Source: Paenibacillus sp. J23TS9
GTDB taxonomy: Bacteria > Bacillota > Bacilli > Paenibacillales > Paenibacillaceae
Assembly (NCBI RefSeq): GCF_018403225.1
Contig: NZ_BOSG01000005.1
Location: 310,001-374,000, forward strand
Length of the DNA: 64,000 bases
Direction of reading: 5' to 3'
Shown here: positions 20,950-28,377 of the stretch, in pieces
Layout of the letters: each line of letters opens with the position of its first letter
Position numbering within the stretch: the stretch's first letter is position 1
Position numbers and translations under genes: made by a program
Notes under the pieces: model-generated
What the model saw: the letters and a program-made list of their open reading frames with translations, nothing else
The model's database searches: none
What the model was told of the DNA's origin: nothing

Positions 20950-21795
20950 ATGGAAACGAATTTCTATGAAGCTTCCACATTTTATATTGACCGGGAGCGG
21001 AAATTTCAGTCCAGTATGCCCACACATCACTATCACAACGGATACGAAATTTTCTATCTGGTTTCCGGTGATATTTGTTATTTTATCGATGATAAAGCCT
21101 ATCAAGCGGTCAGTGGAGCGCTTCTCATCATCAATATGAACGAAATTCACAAGCTGATCAATTCCAGCGGAGCAACCTTTGAGCGGATCACACTGGAGTT
21201 CAAGAAGGAATTTCTGGACGATTTGTTTGCTGGGGGCTTGGCTGTCGATGTGATGTCGAGCTTCTGCGAGGGACGTCCTTTTGTTAAACTGACGGGTCAG
21301 GAGATGAGCTTCGTGGAGAGGTTGCTTGAACAAATGATCCATGAATTCACAAAAATGCCGACAGGGTATGAGCCACATCTCAAAACGCTCCTGTTCCAGC
21401 TGCTGCTGTTCATCCACCGTAAAATGTCCGCCGCTCCTGCTTCAGAACAGACGGTGATTAGCTCAATTCACAAAAAAACGTTTGAAATCGTTGATTATAT
21501 AAACCGGAATTATGACCAAAAGCTGAGTATCGAGCAGATTTCGGGACGCTTTTATATCAGCCCTTCTTATTTTTGCAAAACATTCCGCAAAAGCACGGGA
21601 TTTACCTTTACCGAGTATTTGAACAATGTACGCGTCAAGGAGGCAAAAATACTCCTGACCCGTGGCAGCGACAAGGTGGCGAACATCGCGGAGAGGGTCG
21701 GATTTGAAAGCCTGACCCATTTCGGGCGTATTTTCAAGGAGTTTACTGGCTTGCCGCCGTTGAAGTACCGCCAGCAATACAAATCACCACTATAG
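20950..21795 (+). CDS. AraC family transcriptional regulator
   Basis: A 281-residue regulator. The N-terminal cupin-type sensor domain carries HHYHNGYEIFYLVSGDICYFIDD and GALLIINMNEIHKL. The C-terminal AraC helix-turn-helix pair (about 180-278) contains LSIEQISGRFYISPSYFCKTFRKSTGFTFTEYLNNVR and VANIAERVGFESLTHFGRIFKEFTGLPPLKYR. It presumably binds a small sugar-like ligand. The ATG at 20950 has AAGGGA about 10 bases upstream. It is divergent from the PHP gene and precedes the mutarotase gene. Confidence 0.9.
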   Translation: METNFYEASTFYIDRERKFQSSMPTHHYHNGYEIFYLVSGDICYFIDDKAYQAVSGALLIINMNEIHKLINSSGATFERITLEFKKEFLDDLFAGGLAVDVMSSFCEGRPFVKLTGQEMSFVERLLEQMIHEFTKMPTGYEPHLKTLLFQLLLFIHRKMSAAPASEQTVISSIHKKTFEIVDYINRNYDQKLSIEQISGRFYISPSYFCKTFRKSTGFTFTEYLNNVRVKEAKILLTRGSDKVANIAERVGFESLTHFGRIFKEFTGLPPLKYRQQYKSPL

Positions 21796-21925
21796 AGATA
21801 CGGGATCTATTGGCAGAGTGAAGCGCTGATAGATGTTTTCTTGCACTTCAGGAGGATTGCTCCGCATGATGTCGTAATTAGTAGAGAACGCCGATATAGT
21901 GTGGATACTTAAAGGAGGTTTCAAG

Positions 21926-22351
21926 ATGCTGAAAGGTATTTCCCCCTTACTATCGCCCGAGCTGCTGAAGATCCTGTGCGAGATGGGCCATGGGGATGAG
22001 ATCGTATTTGCCGACGCGAATTTCCCCGCCGTTTCGATGGCGCAAAGATTGGTCCGGGCCGATGGCCACGGAATTCCCGAGCTGCTGGAGGCTGCGCTTG
22101 ACCTGTTCCCGCTAAATAGTTATGTAACCCACCCGGTAATGCTGATGCAGGTTATGCCTGGAGATCCGGTGGAAACGCCGGTTTGGGATGTGTACCGCAG
22201 TTTGGTGGATAAAGCGGAAGAAGGCATTGAATTTGCAGAAATTGAACGCTTTGAATTTTATGAGCGTGCCCAAAAAGCCTATGCTGTGGTTGCGACCGGA
22301 GAGAAAGCTTTGTACGGCAATTTAATCTTGTCCAAGGGCGTTATTGCATAA
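21926..22351 (+). CDS. RbsD/FucU family sugar mutarotase
   Basis: A 141-residue RbsD/FucU protein, which interconverts anomers of fucose or ribose. Recognisable blocks are MLKGISPLLSPELLKILCEMGHGDEIVFADANFP (catalytic His22), the VRADGHGIPELLEAALDLFPL segment, and the C-terminal YERAQKAYAVVATGEKALYGNLILSKGV. This pattern favours the FucU-type branch. AAAGGAGG lies 7 bases before the ATG at 21926. The upstream AraC gene may regulate it, which would suggest a fucose-like inducer. A strong terminator follows. Confidence 0.92.
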   Translation: MLKGISPLLSPELLKILCEMGHGDEIVFADANFPAVSMAQRLVRADGHGIPELLEAALDLFPLNSYVTHPVMLMQVMPGDPVETPVWDVYRSLVDKAEEGIEFAEIERFEFYERAQKAYAVVATGEKALYGNLILSKGVIA

Positions 22352-22397
22352 TCTATAAACCCATCGGTCGTACATCCTTAAGAACGTATCATAAGTG

Positions 22398-22429
22398 AAA
22401 GCCCGTTTCGAGGAAACGGGCTTTTTTTT
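22398..22429. terminator. Intrinsic terminator
   Basis: AAAGCCCGTTTC / GAAACGGGCTTT with a 3-base loop and a run of eight T. It separates the mutarotase gene from convergent asnB. Confidence 0.93.
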
Positions 22430-22445
22430 GTGCTGAAACTGCAGT

Positions 22446-24290
22446 TTATTTAATGGCGATATTATAGGTTCTTAACCAGTTGTTGACTTGAGCGAGATAA
22501 GCAAAAAGCTGCGGTCCGGACATCAGCTGGCCAAACCAAGGCAGGTTGGAGGATGCCTCAGGAGAGGCAGCAATCTCAAGAATTTTCTCCTGGTTGATGA
22601 GCGGAAGAATGGGGGAAGAGGAGTCATCGAGAATGGCAAGCATCTGCGATTTGACGGCAGCAAGAAAATCGGGGTTATGGGTTTTGGGATAAGGGCTTTT
22701 CTTGCGGTACAGAACTTCATCCGGCAGAACGCCTTCCAACGCCTTGCGCAGAATGCCTTTTTCCCGGCCGCCGGTCATTTTCATTTCCCAGGGGATATTC
22801 CATACATACTGCACGAGGCGGTGGTCGCAAAAAGGAACACGGACTTCCAGGCCGACCCCCATGCTCATGCGGTCCTTGCGATCCAGCAGCGTTGGCATGA
22901 AGCGGGTAATATTCAGATAGGACATCACGCGCATTTGTGCCTGCTTGCCATTCTCACCACGGAGCTTAGGTACCTCTCGAACGGCTTCGGCATAGCGGTC
23001 GCCAAGATAATCAATCGGTCGCGTCCATTCCCGGATTTCGGGAGAGAGCAGGCTTGCACGCATTTCAGAAGCCACAGCCCAGGGGAAGGTGCCGGAGTTC
23101 AGCATTTCTTCCCGGTGAAACCATGGATATCCGCCGAATATTTCGTCGGCAGCTTCTCCGGATACAGCCACGGTGGCACCTTTCTTGATCTCCCGGCAAA
23201 AGAGATAAAGGGAGCCGTCCACGTCCGCCATCCCGGGCAGATCACGCGTCAGAGTGGAATCGTTCAGTGACTCAATCAGCTCCGGTGTATCAAATTCGAT
23301 ATAGTGATGATTGGTTCCCAGTTCTTCGACCATCCGGCGAATCCAAGGCGCATCGGCTCCGGGCTGGAAAGCATGGGATTTGAAATGTTTATCATTGCCG
23401 ACGTAATCCACCGAGTAGGTGTCCATCTGTCCCTGCCCGGTACGGTTATAATACTGCACGGCAAGAGCAGTTAAGGCGCTGGAATCCAGCCCGCCGGAAA
23501 GCAGCGTGCAGACAGGGACGTCGGAAACGAGCTGTCGCTCCAGCGTATCTTGCAGCAGCTCCCTGAGCTGTGCAGCCGTCGCTTCGGTATTGTCCTCATG
23601 CAGATGGCTGTCGAGCTTCCAGTATGCGTAGCTTCTAAGACCGCTGCGGCTGAAAATCATGGCATGCCCTGCGCGCAGCTCTTTGATATCGCGGTAAACT
23701 CCCTGTCCCGGTGTACGCGCCGGACCGATAATAAAGATTTCAGCCAATCCTTCCGCGCCTACAACCGGCTCCACTTTCGGATGCTGGAGCAACGCCTTAG
23801 GTTCGGAGCCGAAGACCAGGGTGCCCCCGATCATGCTGTAAAAGAAGGGCTTTACACCAAGCCGGTCACGCGCCATAAATACCTGTTCACGCACGCTGTC
23901 CCAGATGGCAAATGCGAAGATGCCGTTAAATTTATCGACACATGCAGGTCCCCATTCGATGTAGGAGACCAAAAGCACCTCCGTATCGCAATTCGTCCGG
24001 AAGTGATGTCCTCTTTTCAGCAGCTCCCGTTTGAGTTCCGCCGCGTTATACAACTCCCCGTTATATACTATGGTGTATAGATCCTCATCATCGTATACAA
24101 GCATGGGCTGTGCCCCGTTTTCCGGATCGATGACGCTAAGCCTCCGATGACCGAAGGCGCATGGATTGGAGATCCATGTTCCGTATGCATCTGGTCCCCT
24201 TTGGGTCAAGGTTTCCGTCATCTTAACGAGTGTCTTCGAATCCTGCGTCAAATCGCCACTCCATTGAACAAAACCAGTTATTCCGCACAT
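22446..24290 (-). CDS. asnB: Asparagine synthase (glutamine-hydrolysing)
   Basis: A 614-residue class-II amidotransferase that makes asparagine from aspartate, ATP and glutamine. The N-terminal glutaminase begins MCGITGF, with Cys2 as nucleophile after Met removal, followed by HRRLSVIDP, YNGELYN and FNGIFAFAIWD. The synthetase half has the ATP pyrophosphate loop LLSGGLDSSALTALA, SVDYVGNDKHFKSHAF, and SGEAADEIFGGYPWF. Length and domain order are normal. The gene is monocistronic; its 5' region shows no recognisable T-box. Confidence 0.96.
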   Translation of the reverse strand: MCGITGFVQWSGDLTQDSKTLVKMTETLTQRGPDAYGTWISNPCAFGHRRLSVIDPENGAQPMLVYDDEDLYTIVYNGELYNAAELKRELLKRGHHFRTNCDTEVLLVSYIEWGPACVDKFNGIFAFAIWDSVREQVFMARDRLGVKPFFYSMIGGTLVFGSEPKALLQHPKVEPVVGAEGLAEIFIIGPARTPGQGVYRDIKELRAGHAMIFSRSGLRSYAYWKLDSHLHEDNTEATAAQLRELLQDTLERQLVSDVPVCTLLSGGLDSSALTALAVQYYNRTGQGQMDTYSVDYVGNDKHFKSHAFQPGADAPWIRRMVEELGTNHHYIEFDTPELIESLNDSTLTRDLPGMADVDGSLYLFCREIKKGATVAVSGEAADEIFGGYPWFHREEMLNSGTFPWAVASEMRASLLSPEIREWTRPIDYLGDRYAEAVREVPKLRGENGKQAQMRVMSYLNITRFMPTLLDRKDRMSMGVGLEVRVPFCDHRLVQYVWNIPWEMKMTGGREKGILRKALEGVLPDEVLYRKKSPYPKTHNPDFLAAVKSQMLAILDDSSSPILPLINQEKILEIAASPEASSNLPWFGQLMSGPQLFAYLAQVNNWLRTYNIAIK

Positions 24291-24462
24291 GACGGCTCAT
24301 CCTTTCTTTGTCGTTTATCCACCTGTTATCCTTCCTTATCAGGAATTTGCCTAATTTTCATTTGTCAAAGTGATACAGTTATATGCCGAAGAAGGGCATA
24401 AAATGTCTGTCCTTTAACGAAGACTACAGGGGATAACTTGTCACAAGAAGGGGGATGCTGTC

Positions 24463-24528
24463 ATGGAAAAGGATAATGTCTGCGCTTTCCTTCACTTGTG
24501 TAACGCTGTAAGCTCAGCCATTAATTGA
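24463..24528 (+). CDS. Possible 21-residue mini-protein
   Basis: A short ORF, ATG to TGA, encoding MEKDNVCAFLHLCNAVSSAIN, with two cysteines and a hydrophobic middle. AAGGGGG sits about 8 bases upstream, a strong Shine-Dalgarno for so short a frame. No family is recognised. It precedes the spore-protein-like gene and may be chance. Confidence 0.25.
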   Translation: MEKDNVCAFLHLCNAVSSAIN

Positions 24529-24531
24529 AGC

Positions 24532-24561
24532 TTATATCTGCCCCTTTTGCTTCCCATACTA
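24532..24561 (+). promoter_or_regulatory. Sigma-G/sigma-F-like promoter
   Basis: CATACTA (24555-24561) matches the forespore -10 pattern CATNNTA exactly. TTATA (24532-24536) matches the -35 pattern GHATR at 4 of 5 positions, with an 18-base spacer. This is the arrangement expected upstream of small acid-soluble spore protein genes. Confidence 0.5.
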
Positions 24562-24583
24562 TATAGCAGGGGGGTGAGCGAAA

Positions 24584-24715
24584 GTGGCGTTCACGTATAA
24601 AAAGACGAAAGGCAACAAGTATGCCCACCAAACTGAATTTGCCGAGGAAGTCCTGAGCAAGAACGACAGAAATATGGCTGTTCCGCAAAGCCCAAGACGT
24701 TTTGGCAATAAATAA
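24584..24715 (+). CDS. Small spore-protein-like ORF (43 residues)
   Basis: A 43-residue basic, hydrophilic protein with GTG start: N terminus (M)AFTYKKTKGNKYAHQTEFAEE, C terminus NMAVPQSPRRFGNK. GGGGGGTGA lies 6 bases upstream and a terminator follows directly. The TEFAEE segment recalls the TEFASE/NEEFANE motif of gamma-type and minor small acid-soluble spore proteins, and a forespore-type promoter lies just upstream. I infer a spore core protein; the exact family is uncertain. A gene this short is easily missed by automatic calls. Confidence 0.65.
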   Translation: MAFTYKKTKGNKYAHQTEFAEEVLSKNDRNMAVPQSPRRFGNK

Positions 24716-24731
24716 GTAACCCCTGCAGTGA

Positions 24732-24756
24732 AAAACCTCCGGAAGCCGGAGGTTTT
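24732..24756 (+). terminator. Intrinsic terminator
   Basis: AAAACCTCCGG / CCGGAGGTTTT with a 3-base loop. It closes the spore-protein-like gene. Confidence 0.88.
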
Positions 24757-24789
24757 CATTACATATAATGGAGGAGATATTTTTTGAAT

Positions 24790-25083
24790 CTAAGCATATT
24801 CGCGCAAAACCTGAATGCCTTTAACAATATTGTAAATAAAGGTTCCGAAATAAATGATTACGAAGAGGAGAATATAGCCGAGAACCGAACCCGGGTGGTT
24901 GGCTCCAAATGTTAATATAAGCAGCGGAACCGCAGCGATGAAGGGCAGTATATGCGAGATCAGCGCACGTTTCGAATGCATGGCCACATATGGGTCTCTG
25001 GATGCGATCCAGACAATGATGGGGAAAATAAACGGCGCGAAGAATATGCTGAAATAGGATAAGGCCGATAACAATTGACGCAT
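24790..25083 (-). CDS. DUF4870-type small membrane protein
   Basis: A 97-residue integral membrane protein with three hydrophobic segments (about 3-25, 43-58, 66-88). The DUF4870/Tic20-like hallmark is SRDPYVAMHSKRALISHILPF, where a loop rich in His/Lys/Arg precedes the second helix. The function of the family is unknown. GGAG-type Shine-Dalgarno bases precede the ATG. It is monocistronic, reading away from the tRNA gene. Confidence 0.8.
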   Translation of the reverse strand: MRQLLSALSYFSIFFAPFIFPIIVWIASRDPYVAMHSKRALISHILPFIAAVPLLILTFGANHPGSVLGYILLFVIIYFGTFIYNIVKGIQVLREYA

Positions 25084-25165
25084 GGCGCAAGCTCCTTTGC
25101 ATTAGTGTTGGTGTTATCATATTACCCTGAGCATCTCCCGATGATTCATTATTTAAAATTTCCCT

Positions 25166-25193
25166 TTGAATTTTACGAAGAATGAGTTATAAT
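25166..25193 (+). promoter_or_regulatory. Promoter of tRNA-Arg copy A
   Basis: TTGAAT (25166-25171), a 16-base spacer and TATAAT (25188-25193), about 30 bases before the tRNA. Confidence 0.75.
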
Positions 25194-25223
25194 AATAAAC
25201 GCATCACTTTTCATACATATTAA

Positions 25224-25282
<59 letters not shown>

Positions 25283-25297
<15 letters not shown>

Positions 25298-25608
25298 TAC
25301 AAAAAGCCACTCTTCGGAGTGGCTTTTTGCTTTATAGAGGGATGAGAACCCATCGGGGTTCGTCGAAGCATAAGCATCGTTAGCATTCGCTTCGCAGTCA
25401 GCCCGAAGGGGCTGTATCCCTCCTGGGACGTACAAAAAGCCACTCTTCGGAGTGGCCTTTTGCTTTATGGAGGGATGAGAACCCATCGGGGTTCGTCGAA
25501 GCATAAGTATCGTTAGCATTCGCTTCGCAGTCAGCCCGAAGGGCTGTATCCCTCCTGGGACGTACAAAAAGCCACTCTTCGGAGTGGCCTTTTTGCTTTA
25601 TGGAGGGA
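25283..25608 (+). repeat. tRNA-anchored tandem repeat array A
   Basis: ATCCCTCCTGGGACG, the last 15 bases of the tRNA, recurs at 25283, 25416 and 25548, giving units of 133 and 132 bp plus a partial third that diverges after 25608. Within unit 1 the hairpins are 25301-25328 (terminator), GAACCC/GGGTTC at 25346-25361, CGAAGC/GCTTCG at 25364-25394 and CAGCCC/GGGCTG at 25399-25414. ATCCCTCC can also pair with the (A/G)GAGGGAT just after the terminator. The unit length is not a multiple of 3 and no protein is encoded. Similar units follow the second tRNA-Arg. Confidence 0.95.
25301..25328 (+). terminator. Terminator of tRNA-Arg copy A (first repeat hairpin)
   Basis: AAAAAGCCACTC, tetraloop TTCG, GAGTGGCTTTTT. 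The same hairpin recurs in every unit of the repeat array. Confidence 0.92.
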
Positions 25609-25684
25609 CTGGACCTTGGAAAATAAACTATAATACAATAAATAGAGAAACCCTAATTTACTCCAAACAATCCGGAGATGCCCT

Positions 25685-26437
25685 ATGAAAAAAAGAATCG
25701 TCCTGCTTGTAACTGCTTGTACAATGGCTGTACTCATCATCGCTGGTATTCGTAATATACTTGCTCCTACCGCAAAACCAGCACAAAATACGACTGCCAT
25801 TGAAAAAACTGAAATCACAACCGAAGCCATGCAGCAAGAAACATCAGATATACCAAGCATGTTAATCTTGAATGTTGAAGATAAAGATGTTGAAATACAG
25901 CTTAACAGCCTGCCAGAGCTTGCAGCCTATTTGCATGAACAGGAGGACAAGCCTGGTGAGATCGCAAGATTACGTACATATCCGGTGAAGAAGACAAGTG
26001 AGGAAAATTTGTTTGTGATCGGTTATGGCTGTGGGACTAAACTTTGCAGCGGTTTAGAGCTGGTCAAAGTGACAGATGGCAGAACAGAAGGGCTGCGTAT
26101 GCCAAGCGGGTTATTCATCAACAGCGTTACGTCAAAAGACCAGAACAAAGCAATTTTTCAGTATGGATCAAGTGAGGGTGGCATGGTAACGCGCAGTTTT
26201 ATTGCTGTAGTAGACCTGAGAACACTCTCGAAAATACCCTTCGAATCGTCAGAAATGGAGTCGTTATACAGCGAGCATCCGCTGGTTCCTATAACAGAAG
26301 TACTATGGACAGGAAGCCGGACCATTAAGCTGACGGTAGCGGATATCACTGCGACCGATTTTGCTTCTTTGGAGCAATGGTATGCATCTGATTCGCAAAA
26401 GGTAAAAGAAGTATTGATTGAGCTAAGAGATAGATAA
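25685..26437 (+). CDS. Hypothetical membrane-anchored or secreted protein
   Basis: A 250-residue protein with an N-terminal signal anchor (KKRIVLLVTACTMAVLIIAGI, about residues 2-24) and a mixed alpha/beta extracytoplasmic part containing IGYGCGTKLCSGLELVKV with two cysteines that could form a disulphide. No family is recognised. The ATG at 25685 has CGGAGATG upstream. It is a single gene between repeat array A and an IS relic, a position suggesting accessory DNA. Confidence 0.75.
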   Translation: MKKRIVLLVTACTMAVLIIAGIRNILAPTAKPAQNTTAIEKTEITTEAMQQETSDIPSMLILNVEDKDVEIQLNSLPELAAYLHEQEDKPGEIARLRTYPVKKTSEENLFVIGYGCGTKLCSGLELVKVTDGRTEGLRMPSGLFINSVTSKDQNKAIFQYGSSEGGMVTRSFIAVVDLRTLSKIPFESSEMESLYSEHPLVPITEVLWTGSRTIKLTVADITATDFASLEQWYASDSQKVKEVLIELRDR

Positions 26438-26470
26438 GAAACTACTGAGTAGTTTGGAGATTATAAAAGG

Positions 26471-26520
26471 GGCTGTCTCATAAATGGATTTCCCACGACA
26501 TAGACAGCCTAGTTTTATTT
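26471..26520 (+). terminator. Hairpin downstream of the hypothetical gene, probably also an IS end
   Basis: GGCTGTCT (26471-26478) pairs with AGACAGCC (26502-26509), followed by TAGTTTTATTTTAG. The sequence GGGGCTGTCTCATAA at 26469 also resembles terminal repeats of IS1182-family elements, in keeping with the relic transposase beside it. Confidence 0.6.
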
Positions 26521-26539
26521 TAGGAACCGAAAAAACTCA

Positions 26540-26775
26540 ACAAAGGAGCGATTCTTCCGTTATTGGAGAACCGTCCCGCTGAAAACGGAAACGATTAAGG
26601 GTACGGAAGTCTGGACGTTGCCGTCAAGCCAGCCAAATGAAGGGGACGTGTTCCCGGACGGCTTTGGCGATTTGTCTTGAGGAATAGATGCGCTGTGTGC
26701 TAGGCGTAGATAATGACTTTGGTGAGCGTTTCAGGATGGTAACTGGTCACGGTCGCCTTGGTCCCGGGTTTTCAC
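26540..26775 (-). pseudogene. Degraded IS1182-family transposase fragment
   Basis: Reading leftward, the frame gives TSYHPETLTKVIIYA then a stop, a frameshift into TQRIYSSRQIAKAVREHVP, then FIWLA, another stop, and RQRPDFRTLNRFRFQRD. These match in order the N-terminal region of IS1182-type DDE transposases (YHP, KVILYAY, YSSRQIAKALRE, MWLSG, PDFRTINRFR). Two in-frame stops and a shift show it is dead. Only the N-terminal part remains; no catalytic DDE core is seen. Confidence 0.85.
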
Positions 26776-26880
26776 CGTAAAGGAGAATGAAAAAAATCTG
26801 GAGAGCACAGCGATTGGAACAACGGTCCGTTTACGCAGCGTCCACCCCAAGTGCTAACGTACATCCTACTCCAAAAACAG

Positions 26881-26917
26881 GGGTGTCCCAAGCAGCCATT
26901 TCATGGCGGACACCCCC
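26881..26917 (-). terminator. Intrinsic terminator of the serine hydrolase gene
   Basis: GGGTGTCC (26881-26888) pairs with GGACACCC (26909-26916). On the minus strand the stem is followed by CTGTTTTTGG, placing it downstream of the gene ending at 26995. Confidence 0.75.
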
Positions 26918-26994
26918 TTTGTATTTGAATCCTTAACTTCAAAGCAGCGAGCAGGCGAATCAATCCCCAAAAAGCGTTAAAATCTTGAGTCCTC

Positions 26995-27906
26995 CTACAA
27001 TAGCGGCAAAATCTCCGCCCATACCGCATCCAGAATCCCCTGTATATCGTCTTCATAACTATTGATAGCAACGACTGCATCCTTGCCTGGGATGACTACA
27101 CAGAGCTGCCCATGCGCTCCATCGGCGCGGTAGGCCTCATGCGTGCACATCCAGAACTGGCAGCCGTAGCCTTGGCTCCAATCCGGGCTCCCCTGATTGT
27201 CGATTTGCTTGCGGGTCACAAAGTCAATCCAATCCGCAGGCACAAGCTGCTTGCCATCCCACTGCCCCTTTTGCAAAAGCATCTGGCCGAAACGGCTTAG
27301 CTCTTCATTGCTGATTTCAAGCCCCGCACATCCGAGTGTTACGCCCAGAGGAGAAGTCTCCCAGTTCACATCCTGAATGCCAAGCGGCTCGAACAAGCGC
27401 GGAGTCAAATAGTCTTTCACGGTTTGGCCGACTGCAGCTTGCACTAAAGCAGAAATAATAAAGGTATCTCCACTGCTATAAGTAAAGATATCTCCTGGAG
27501 CTCTGTCCAATGGAAGTGACATATAATATTTAACCCAATCTTTCTCCTGGAGTGAGGCTCTTTCTTCAGCCCACAGCGGGGGAGAATCATGACCGGAGGA
27601 CATCCGCAGCAGATTGTATAACGTAAGTCCGCCCGGACGAAGGTCCGGGTCGTCTGTCAAGCTCATCTGGGCATATTGCGGGAAGTACTCTTGAAGCTTT
27701 GTTTCGAGCGAGAGTTTCCCTTCTGCAATTGCCATCCCCACAGCCATGCAGGTAAAGGATTTGCTGACGGAATGCTGAAGCCGCCGCTCATCGCTGCTTA
27801 GATCCCACTTAGCGACAGAAGTTCCCTTTAGAAGCACACGCACAGAAAGAACATTTAATCCTTGCTGGGTAACGCGGTTAACAAATCCGTCTAGTGATAT
27901 GAGCAT
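26995..27906 (-). CDS. Serine hydrolase (class C beta-lactamase-like)
   Basis: A 303-residue penicillin-binding-protein/AmpC-fold hydrolase without signal peptide. The active-site SxxK is SVSK in LQHSVSKSFTCMAVG, the second motif YSS lies in FTYSSGDTFI, and ADGAHGQ near the C terminus occupies the KTG-like position. Such cytoplasmic members are esterases or peptidases rather than lactamases. I chose the ATG at 27906 (AAGAAGG 9 bases upstream) over one at 27945, which lacks a ribosome binding site and falls inside an operator. It is divergent from the beta-glucan operon and may share its regulator. Confidence 0.85.
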   Translation of the reverse strand: MLISLDGFVNRVTQQGLNVLSVRVLLKGTSVAKWDLSSDERRLQHSVSKSFTCMAVGMAIAEGKLSLETKLQEYFPQYAQMSLTDDPDLRPGGLTLYNLLRMSSGHDSPPLWAEERASLQEKDWVKYYMSLPLDRAPGDIFTYSSGDTFIISALVQAAVGQTVKDYLTPRLFEPLGIQDVNWETSPLGVTLGCAGLEISNEELSRFGQMLLQKGQWDGKQLVPADWIDFVTRKQIDNQGSPDWSQGYGCQFWMCTHEAYRADGAHGQLCVVIPGKDAVVAINSYEDDIQGILDAVWAEILPLL

Positions 27907-27930
27907 AGATATGGCCTTCTTTCTATTGAA

Positions 27931-27992
27931 TAGAAACGTTTCCATGATATTCTTATAAACTAGAATCTATTACAAATCGAATGGCATGTCAA
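27931..27992 (-). promoter_or_regulatory. Serine hydrolase promoter and operator
   Basis: On the minus strand: TTGACA (27987-27992), a 17-base spacer, TAGATT (27964-27969). Downstream of the predicted start point is the palindrome GAAACGTTTC (27933-27942), a LacI-family or CcpA-type operator core that recurs in the opposite promoter. Confidence 0.65.
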
Positions 27993-28100
27993 TTCGATAA
28001 AGTTTACCGCTTACAATTTGCATTAATAACAAAAAAAGGGTTATTTATTACCGAAAAGTGAACAATGCCTTATCCATTATTAGGTTTTTTGAAATGCTAG

Positions 28101-28290
28101 TTGACATGACTTGTCTCGAGGATTATGATGTTATCGAAACGATTCGAATGAATCGCTTACAATTAAATAATAAATACAATGTTTGTTATTCAATTCATGG
28201 AATGTATGGGCTTTAAAGCTATACAGAACAGGCTGTAAGGCAGAATTTAGGCGGAACGGTCTCTTTTTTTGGAAAAGAGAGAAACGTTTC
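28101..28290 (+). promoter_or_regulatory. Beta-glucan operon promoter with two operators
   Basis: TTGACA (28101-28106), a 17-base spacer and TATGAT (28124-28129) form a near-consensus sigma-A promoter. The operator GAAACGATTC (28136-28145) begins at the predicted +1. A second, perfect palindrome GAAACGTTTC lies at 28281-28290. The leader to the esterase ATG is about 240 bases. The LacI regulator at 38978 or CcpA is the likely binder. Confidence 0.7.
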
Positions 28291-28377
28291 GTTTCAACGC
28301 CGCGTCTGGATGGTATATAAATACCGATGAGGGCTCTGGAACTGTCTGGAAATTGTCTTAAATGAAAGGGGTTACAT

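Noticed and set aside
20794..21417. N-terminal extension of the PHP phosphatase through the AraC gene
   Set aside because: The extension is antisense to a good AraC gene, while the ATG at 20793 has GGAGG at ideal spacing and begins the PHP motif.
24291..24462. T-box leader upstream of asnB
   Set aside because: No AGGGTGG-type T-box sequence or specifier stem was found on the minus strand.
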